Under the pieces are notes generated by a model, which worked only from the letters and a program-made list of their open reading frames with translations, was not told the origin of the DNA and made no database searches. A stretch of DNA of 11,050 bases from Bacillota bacterium. Its GTDB lineage: Bacteria; Bacillota; Clostridia; Acetivibrionales; DSM-1351. Of this stretch, positions 6,222-11,050 are shown in pieces (within the stretch, counting starts at the first letter, position 1; the number at the start of each line of letters is the position of its first letter). The stretch spans positions 1 to 11,050 of the forward strand of contig JAEYNY010000140.1 in the NCBI GenBank assembly GCA_023412275.1. Reading direction: 5' to 3'. The position numbers were made by a program, and so were the translations under genes.

Positions 6222-7211
6222 TTATTTGGAGGATTCTTCCGAATTATAATATTTTGAGAATAACTGGTAGTAAGTATATGTCTCCTCTGCATATTTTTCT
6301 TTTGTTTTAATTGGTCCGATGTTTTTTGAAATTTTTGACTGATTATATTCAGCCAATATCTTATTTAGTTGCTCCTTCTTAAGATTATTAAGGTTTACGT
6401 TTTTGTCCCCTGTAATCTGAATTGCTCTTGCTTTCAGCTGCACCGCACAAAAATATACTGCCAGTTCCGGGGTCTCTAACATTTCCCTGATGAGTTTATC
6501 TGAATAATTTACAATCAAAGAGCTTTTACCGTGTACAACCTGTTCGTTAAGGCGGACATTATCTATTCCAATCTGACAAATACCTATTGATTTCCCTCCC
6601 AGAATAGGAACCCCATCAAGAATATCCTCCTGCCCGAGAAACATCATTTCTCTGAATAGTACCGAAGATAAAAAGGCCTTAGGCATCTTTTGGGCTTTTG
6701 CCGTTTTGGCAATAACAGGTTCAAGTTCTTTTAGCGCATCAAAAGTATATTCAAAATCATTTATATAGTAAAAACCAAGCTTTTTATCTCTGTATGAATC
6801 TGATTCAACCTGACTTTTTAACTGCTGAGTAATACTTTTAACCTCTGGTTTGTACATAAAATCACTAAATTCAAAATTCCCTCGGGAGCTTTTAACGTTC
6901 TGCTCTTGAAGGTACATGTATCCTTTACTGCTGTTTATTAAATTATTAAGATTCTTAGCATCATATGTATTATTTGAATTATATGTAACATTATCTCCGT
7001 TGGGGTCACTAGAGCCTCCCGTATATCGGTCTCCCTGTGATGTTCGTTCACCGTACATATACTTCATTTCTTTTTCTTTTATTTTAACATATGTCTTTCC
7101 TATGTCATCTTTTATATGTAAATATCCGTTTGCATAATTGAGCAACGTAAAACATGTCATAATCATAATTAAAGAAAAAGCAATTTTTTTCTTTAATTCA
7201 GCCGTCTTCAT
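6222..7211 (-). CDS. Exported protein with a lysozyme/transglycosylase-like C-terminal half
   Basis: I do not recognise a named gene. The protein has 329 residues. A basic start (MKTAELKKK) and hydrophobic run IAFSLIMIMTCFTLLNYANG (about 10-29) form a signal peptide or membrane anchor. The next region (about 50-110) is polar, rich in Gly, Ser and Asn, and probably disordered. The C-terminal half resembles a lysozyme fold: LSSVLFREMMFLGQED carries a candidate catalytic glutamate at E188, SIGICQIGID (208-217) matches the G-x-x-Q-I motif of transglycosylases, and AEYNQS (about 287-292) matches the later Tyr-Asn motif. It probably acts on cell-wall peptidoglycan outside the membrane. The start is the second ATG, 7 bases after a G-run; an ATG 15 bases earlier would contain that site. 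Tandem promoters and a leader hairpin precede it. Confidence 0.7.
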   Translation of the reverse strand: MKTAELKKKIAFSLIMIMTCFTLLNYANGYLHIKDDIGKTYVKIKEKEMKYMYGERTSQGDRYTGGSSDPNGDNVTYNSNNTYDAKNLNNLINSSKGYMYLQEQNVKSSRGNFEFSDFMYKPEVKSITQQLKSQVESDSYRDKKLGFYYINDFEYTFDALKELEPVIAKTAKAQKMPKAFLSSVLFREMMFLGQEDILDGVPILGGKSIGICQIGIDNVRLNEQVVHGKSSLIVNYSDKLIREMLETPELAVYFCAVQLKARAIQITGDKNVNLNNLKKEQLNKILAEYNQSKISKNIGPIKTKEKYAEETYTYYQLFSKYYNSEESSK

Positions 7212-7218
7212 ATTATTT

Positions 7219-7224
7219 CCCCCC
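7219..7224 (-). promoter_or_regulatory. G-run ribosome binding site of the lysozyme-like gene
   Basis: GGGGGG followed by AAATAAT and ATG on the minus strand. The 7-base spacing supports the ATG at 7209-7211. The run begins one base after the leader hairpin ends, so folding could affect access. Confidence 0.6.
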
Positions 7225-7225
7225 A

Positions 7226-7247
7226 TGCACCGAGTTTTCCCGGCACA
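7226..7247 (-). promoter_or_regulatory. Leader hairpin next to the ribosome binding site
   Basis: In the minus-strand RNA, UGUGCCGGG and CUCGGUGCA pair over 9 bp (three G-U pairs) around an AAAA loop. It is followed by UGGGGGG rather than by uridines, so it is not a terminator. It could tune ribosome access or RNA stability. Confidence 0.45.
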
Positions 7248-7275
7248 ATTATGTAAGTAATCAGCTTTTAGTCAA
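7248..7275 (-). promoter_or_regulatory. Downstream sigma-A-like promoter (P2) of the lysozyme-like gene
   Basis: TTGACT (7270-7275), 16 bases, then CATAAT (7248-7253): 5/6 and 5/6 matches. The expected start near 7241 lies inside the 5' arm of the leader hairpin, so P2 transcripts would lack part of it. Confidence 0.55.
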
Positions 7276-7286
7276 TATCCTTATTT

Positions 7287-7315
7287 GTTATACATATTTA
7301 TAAAAGAAATGTCAA
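7287..7315 (-). promoter_or_regulatory. Upstream sigma-A promoter (P1) of the lysozyme-like gene
   Basis: A perfect TTGACA (7310-7315), 17 bases, then TATAAC (7287-7292, 5/6). This is the best promoter match in the window. The start near 7280 gives a leader of about 68 bases containing the whole hairpin at 7226-7247. Confidence 0.75.
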
Positions 7316-7458
7316 TAATTCAATTTTGCCAAAAACAATTAAATTCAGTAAGTGTTATCCATTACCGCCTGATAAATCACTTTATTTGCTAATAAGTATG
7401 TTTTCCTAGCACGTTTGCAAAATTGCTCAAAGTCTTCATTTTCTAAGGATTTCAGGCA

Positions 7459-7510
7459 TAAAAATAGACAAAAACGCAGGTGTAATCCCATCCTTTTTTG
7501 TCTATTTTTA
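7459..7510. terminator. Long AT-rich hairpin after the beta-CASP gene
   Basis: Perfect 16-base arms (7459-7474 and 7495-7510; core AAATAGACAAAAA against TTTTTGTCTATTT) enclose a 20-base loop in which AGG and CCT can also pair. The 3' arm is T-rich on both strands. It sits 36 bp after the beta-CASP stop codon and probably ends that transcript. The GC content is low for a strong terminator, so a different role is possible. Confidence 0.55.
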
Positions 7511-7545
7511 ATAGTCCTATATTTAAAATTACAATAAAGTAATTT

Positions 7546-9177
7546 TTATTTTAAAGCATCAATAATCGATTTTTCAACCATTTTTAGTTTAGCTGCAACT
7601 TCGTCAATTTCCACATCCGACTTTTCTTGCTTTAAATCATTTTTTAGTATTTCTGATAATTCGTCAAACTCTTCTTTCAATGTTTCAAGCATTTCAACCA
7701 CTGCAAGTCGTCTAAATCTCTTTTTAGCATTTGCATTAGGAACATGTTCGTAAATGCTTCCTCCACTTATAACATAACTCTCTCCTCGTGAAGGAACCAT
7801 GCACTGTAAGCCAAGCTCATCTGTAATAGTCTGTGCAAATGAAGCTGCAACTCCCTGTTCCCCATGGACGACAAATATTTTCTTTGGCTTTCTTCCAATG
7901 CTCCTAATCCAAGAAAGAAGTCCTGCCTTGTCAGCATGGCCCGAAAAGCCGTCGATACTTTCTATTCTTGCATTTACAGATATCTCTTCACCAAATAGTT
8001 TTACCTTCTGAGCTCCATCCTGTATTTTTCGTCCAAGAGTTCCTTCAGCCTGATAACCTACAAAAAGAATTGTAGATTCTTCACGCCAAAGGTTATGTTT
8101 AAGATGATGCTTTACTCTGCCTGCATCGCACATACCGCTGGCAGAAATAATTATCATGCTTTCGGCTTTTTCATTAAGTTTCCTTGATTCCTCTGGAGAT
8201 TGTGTAAATTTAAGGGATGGGAAGTCAAGGGGATTGTCTCCGTTGGCAATATACGCCTTTGCTTCCTCATCAAAGCAGTCAAGATTTTCCCTGAATATCT
8301 GGGTTGCTGAGGTTGCAAGGGGACTATCAACATATACGGGAACATTCAATATTTCGTTTACCTTGTCACCAAAAACATCCATATGCTTGTTTAAATCATA
8401 TATCAGTTCCTGAGTTCTTCCTACCGCAAAGGATGGTATAACAACATTTCCTCCTTTGGAAATTGTTTCTAATATGATACTAATAAATTTTTCAATTTTA
8501 TCAGTCTCTTTTTTTAGTGTATGTAGCCTGTCTCCATATGTAGATTCAACTATAAGGTAATCAGTGTCCCCGATTATACTGGGGTCCCTAAGTATTGGCA
8601 TCCCTTTGTTTCCAAGATCGCCGCTGAATACAACCTTTGTTTCCTGATTATTTTCTCTTATCCAAATTTCCAGTATTGCCGAACCAAGAATATGTCCTGC
8701 ATCATTGAATCTAACCCTCACATCATCTGAAACAGATATTACTTCATCATATGCCACACCCTTAAAAAGGCTGAGGCAGTCAGTAGCCTCTTCTAACGTA
8801 TATAACGGTTTAACAGGAGGTTTTCCGGCCCTTTGTCTCTTTCGATTGGTCCATTCATTTTCCATTTCCTGTATGTGCCCACTGTCGGGAAGCATTATGC
8901 CACAAAGCTGTACTGTAGGCTTGGTAGCATAAACTGTTCCTTTAAAACCGTCCATATAAAGCTTTGGAATTCTTCCGCTATGGTCAATATGTGCATGGGT
9001 CAAAAGCATGAAGTCCAATTCACCGGGATTAAAAGAAAATGGTTCTGTATTTAATAAAACTTCATTTGCCTTACCTTGAAACATTCCGCAATCAACCAGA
9101 AATTTTGTTTCTTTAGTTTCAACCAGATAACATGAGCCTGTAACGGTTTTTGCTGCTCCCAGAAATGAAATATTCAT
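7546..9177 (-). CDS. Metallo-beta-lactamase fold beta-CASP protein with RMMBL domain (probable ribonuclease)
   Basis: A cytosolic zinc-dependent hydrolase of the beta-CASP family, probably processing RNA. The metallo-beta-lactamase domain carries HAHIDH (61-66), H162 in AGHILGS and D187 in FSGDLG. The beta-CASP insert holds ESTYGDR (211-217), SFAVGRTQE (249-257) and SASGMCDAGRVKHH (345-358). The RMMBL domain has DGFSGHAD (409-416, H414) and VVHGE (436-440). After about residue 485 comes a charged, probably coiled-coil tail (495-543) beyond the usual core of about 460 residues. It differs from RNase J by its size and domain order, and resembles the YSH1/CPSF-like bacterial group; the substrate is unknown. 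The ATG has GGAGG 6 bases upstream. Its own promoter is likely, and the tandem peptidase genes lie upstream. Confidence 0.88.
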   Translation of the reverse strand: MNISFLGAAKTVTGSCYLVETKETKFLVDCGMFQGKANEVLLNTEPFSFNPGELDFMLLTHAHIDHSGRIPKLYMDGFKGTVYATKPTVQLCGIMLPDSGHIQEMENEWTNRKRQRAGKPPVKPLYTLEEATDCLSLFKGVAYDEVISVSDDVRVRFNDAGHILGSAILEIWIRENNQETKVVFSGDLGNKGMPILRDPSIIGDTDYLIVESTYGDRLHTLKKETDKIEKFISIILETISKGGNVVIPSFAVGRTQELIYDLNKHMDVFGDKVNEILNVPVYVDSPLATSATQIFRENLDCFDEEAKAYIANGDNPLDFPSLKFTQSPEESRKLNEKAESMIIISASGMCDAGRVKHHLKHNLWREESTILFVGYQAEGTLGRKIQDGAQKVKLFGEEISVNARIESIDGFSGHADKAGLLSWIRSIGRKPKKIFVVHGEQGVAASFAQTITDELGLQCMVPSRGESYVISGGSIYEHVPNANAKKRFRRLAVVEMLETLKEEFDELSEILKNDLKQEKSDVEIDEVAAKLKMVEKSIIDALK

Positions 9178-9220
9178 AACAGACCTCCATTCGACAAATA
9201 AAATTGATTCTTTCTATCTA

Positions 9221-9249
9221 ATAATACTAATTCTGCTTTAAATTCTGAA
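9221..9249 (-). promoter_or_regulatory. Candidate promoter of the beta-CASP gene
   Basis: TTCAGA (9244-9249, 4/6), 17 bases, then TATTAT (9221-9226, 5/6) on the minus strand. The start near 9214 leaves a leader of about 37 bases. No convincing terminator separates it from the peptidase gene upstream, so read-through may add to expression. Confidence 0.45.
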
Positions 9250-9294
9250 ATTCCTTGTTGAAATTACCATATTTTTAGATTAGCAAATTAACAA

Positions 9295-10281
9295 TTACTT
9301 GTAATGTTTGATAAACAAATTTGCTAGCTTGACACAGTTATTTAGATCCTGAATGCTAACCATTTCACAAGGCGTGTGAACATATCTGCATGGAATCGAT
9401 ATACCTCCGCATGGTATTCCCGTTCCAGATGTCTGCATTGCGCCGGGATCACTCCCTCCCCTTTCCAGTAATTCCAAGGTATAAGGAATCCCGTTGTCCT
9501 GAGCCAAATCCTGTAAAGTCCTGCGAATTTGCGGATGAGCTATATAAGAGGCATCTTTTACTTTTATTGCAGGACCCTTGCCAAGCATTACTTCCATACT
9601 TTTACATTCCGGTGTATCACCTGTATGTGTGACATCAATAGCAATGGCACAATCCGGCATAATACCGAAAGAAGCTGTCTTTGCACCTCTTAGTCCCAAT
9701 TCTTCCTGAGTGGTAAAGACAAAGTAAATCTCATTATCTGTTTTAGGCATAGTTTTTATAAGCTCAATAAGCACTGCACAGCCGCTTCTGTTATCCATTG
9801 CCTTTGAAACGGCAAAATCTCCCTGAACATGAAAATCTCCTGTAAAGCTGGCTGCATCTCCAACCTTGACGTATTTCTCAGCTTCTTCTTTGCTAGTACA
9901 GCCAATATCAATATACATTTTTCCAAGTTTGAGATCCTTCATGCTTTCAAGTTTCTCTTCTGCATTAATACAACCAACCGTGCCGTTTTTAAACTTAACT
10001 CTTTGGGCAAGGGAATTGAACGCTGATACTCCACCTAAATTGGAAAACCTTATAAATCCTTTATCATCAATAAAGGTAGCAATAACTCCAATTTCGTCCA
10101 TATGGGCCGCAAACAGGATTTTCTTCTTTTTGCCTTTTTTTATAGCAATCAGATTTCCCATTGCATCAACTTTTATTTCATCTACATATTTTTTTATTTC
10201 AGTAGTAATTATTTCTCTGATATCCTCTTCATTCCCGGATACACCAAATACCTGTGTAACTGTTTTTAATGTTTCTTGCAT
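9295..10281 (-). CDS. M42 family metallopeptidase (glutamyl aminopeptidase/deblocking aminopeptidase type)
   Basis: A cytosolic dinuclear-metal aminopeptidase of 328 residues; M42 enzymes form large TET-shaped dodecamers that degrade short peptides to amino acids. Metal and catalytic residues can be read from motifs: H60 and D62 in AAHMDEIG, D163 in KAMDNRSG, the E193-E194 pair in TTQEELGLRGA, D216 in AIDVTHTGD, and H302 in CRYVHTPCEMV. GGSDPGAMQTSGTGIP (275-290) is the conserved glycine-rich stretch. The segment 75-155 is the inserted PDZ-like dimerisation domain. The ATG has GGAGG 7 bases upstream. It follows a paralogue by 34 bp and is probably cotranscribed with it. Peptide preference cannot be read from sequence. 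Some members were once reported as cellulases (CelM), and I see no support for that role here. Confidence 0.92.
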   Translation of the reverse strand: MQETLKTVTQVFGVSGNEEDIREIITTEIKKYVDEIKVDAMGNLIAIKKGKKKKILFAAHMDEIGVIATFIDDKGFIRFSNLGGVSAFNSLAQRVKFKNGTVGCINAEEKLESMKDLKLGKMYIDIGCTSKEEAEKYVKVGDAASFTGDFHVQGDFAVSKAMDNRSGCAVLIELIKTMPKTDNEIYFVFTTQEELGLRGAKTASFGIMPDCAIAIDVTHTGDTPECKSMEVMLGKGPAIKVKDASYIAHPQIRRTLQDLAQDNGIPYTLELLERGGSDPGAMQTSGTGIPCGGISIPCRYVHTPCEMVSIQDLNNCVKLANLFIKHYK

Positions 10282-10315
10282 TTAAATCCCTCCAATTTTG
10301 TTAATTCATCTGTAT

Positions 10316-11050
10316 CTATTCTGCTGCCATGTTTTTTATAAAATCTTTATCTTTGTTTATTTCATTTAATGCCGCAAGTGTAAGTCTTTCTACACATTCA
10401 AAATCACTTCTGTTCATTACAGATACCGGTGAATGTATATATCTGCAGGGTACAGAAATTGATGCAGTCTTAACACCCATACCGGTTCTTTGTATCTGTC
10501 CCGCATCATTTCCACCTGTTGTAGTCTGCTTGTATTGAACCTTTATTCCGTTTTTAACAGCGGTATCATATAAAAACTGTACCAGTTTTCTGTCACTATA
10601 GCAGGTTCTGTCCACCAGTGTAAGGGCTGCACCATTGCCTAGTTCTGTTGAAAAATCAAAGGGTTTTACCTCTGGAACGTCGGCACAAGTAGTTCCTTCC
10701 AGAACAAGGGCTACATCCGGCATAATTTTAAATGCTGCTACCTGAGCACCTCTAAGTCCAACCTCTTCCTGCACTGTAAAGCAAGCGTACAAATCAAACT
10801 CAAAGTTATACTTTAAAACCTCCATAAGTACTGCACAGCCTACTCTGTCGTCCAGTGCCTTTGCCTTTATACAGTCTTTTCCCAGTTCTATATAATCACT
10901 GTCAAAGGCTACAAATTCTCCCAAAGGAGCTAATTTTTCAGCTTCTTCCTTTGTTTCTGCTCCAATATCAATATATAAATCCTTTATTTTAGCTATCTTT
11001 TCACGTTCTTCAGGGCTTTGCTGATGTAGCGGTTTTGCACCGATTACACC
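10316..11050 (-). CDS. M42 family metallopeptidase, second paralogue (5' end cut by window edge)
   Basis: The C-terminal 244 residues are visible, and the frame is open to the right edge, so the true start lies outside. It shares M42 motifs: GVIGAKPLHQQ at the visible start (the end of the inserted PDZ-like domain), KALDDRVG with the bridging aspartate, TVQEEVGLRGA with the catalytic and metal-binding glutamates, and CRYIHSPVSVM with the distal histidine ligand. Where the neighbouring paralogue has an aspartate (AIDVTHTGD) this one has a glutamate (VLEGTTCAD); both occur in M42. GGNDAGQIQRTGMGV is the glycine-rich stretch. A TTG inside the frame (10922-10924) is not a start, because conserved sequence continues upstream of it. 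It lies 34 bp before the next M42 gene. The two paralogues probably have different peptide preferences or form mixed complexes (inference). Confidence 0.93.
   Translation of the reverse strand, partial: GVIGAKPLHQQSPEEREKIAKIKDLYIDIGAETKEEAEKLAPLGEFVAFDSDYIELGKDCIKAKALDDRVGCAVLMEVLKYNFEFDLYACFTVQEEVGLRGAQVAAFKIMPDVALVLEGTTCADVPEVKPFDFSTELGNGAALTLVDRTCYSDRKLVQFLYDTAVKNGIKVQYKQTTTGGNDAGQIQRTGMGVKTASISVPCRYIHSPVSVMNRSDFECVERLTLAALNEINKDKDFIKNMAAE

Larger units (their letters stand above)
7212..7545. other. 334-bp region without an assigned gene
   Basis: From right to left this stretch contains a 16-bp AT-rich hairpin (7459-7510), a featureless AT-rich segment, two tandem sigma-A-like promoters (7248-7315), and a leader hairpin (7226-7247) beside the ribosome binding site of the lysozyme-like gene. 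On the minus strand the frame of the beta-CASP gene stays open for 66 codons after its stop, to a TGA at 7345-7347. Within this an ATG at 7489-7491 would give a 48-residue protein ending FEQFCKRARKTYLLANKV plus 10 residues. No well-spaced ribosome site precedes that ATG, so I do not call a gene. Confidence 0.6.

Noticed and set aside
7212..7280. Riboswitch in the leader of the lysozyme-like gene
   Set aside because: The leader is only about 68 bases and has one simple hairpin; I find no conserved core of the c-di-GMP, cobalamin, SAM or other classes I know.
9866..10285. Plus-strand open frame of 139 codons opposite the M42 peptidase
   Set aside because: It is antisense to a conserved enzyme; its hydrophobic look mirrors the lysine- and glutamate-rich codons of the real gene.
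10922..10924. TTG as start of the second M42 gene
   Set aside because: The frame continues open to the window edge with recognisable M42 sequence (GVIGAKPLHQQ), so the gene is truncated by the window and does not begin here.

Overview
The window reads as chromosomal DNA from a low-GC, anaerobic, spore-forming Firmicute of the Clostridia. The evidence is AT-rich DNA, strong GGAGG-type ribosome binding sites, a stage II sporulation gene (spoIIM), and a conserved nudF-spoIIM-xerD order like that near spoIIM in Bacillus. A Ruminiclostridium-type (cluster III) Clostridium is my best guess from overall feel, but this is inference. Every convincing gene lies on the minus strand, so transcription runs from high to low coordinates.

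Right part (11050 to 7546). Two M42-family metallo-aminopeptidase genes lie in tandem; the upstream one runs off the window edge. They are followed by a beta-CASP metallo-beta-lactamase-fold protein, probably a ribonuclease, with its own candidate promoter. A 334-bp non-coding stretch follows. It holds a long 16-bp hairpin, a 66-codon open stretch in frame with the end of the beta-CASP gene, and two tandem sigma-A-like promoters with a leader hairpin beside a ribosome binding site.

Middle part (7211 to 3143). The tandem promoters drive an exported protein with a lysozyme-like (transglycosylase-like) C-terminal half that I cannot assign to a named family. Then comes a two-gene unit: a lactate-permease-family transporter and a phenylacetate-CoA-ligase-type acyl-CoA synthetase, closed by a perfect 11-bp hairpin terminator. 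Together they suggest uptake of an organic or aryl acid followed by activation to a CoA thioester.

Left part (3119 to 1). A sigma-A-like promoter starts a likely operon of proC (last step of proline synthesis), rnhA (RNase HI) and an ADP-ribose pyrophosphatase-like Nudix gene. Next are spoIIM, with a TTG start and a possible sporulation sigma-E-type promoter, and the 5' part of xerD, with two related palindromes upstream. Most of the window is ordinary core-genome content. The points most worth a second look are the xerD upstream palindromes, the leader of the exported lysozyme-like gene, that protein itself, the permease-ligase pair, and the open stretch after the beta-CASP gene. I saw no tRNA, rRNA, CRISPR array or insertion sequence.
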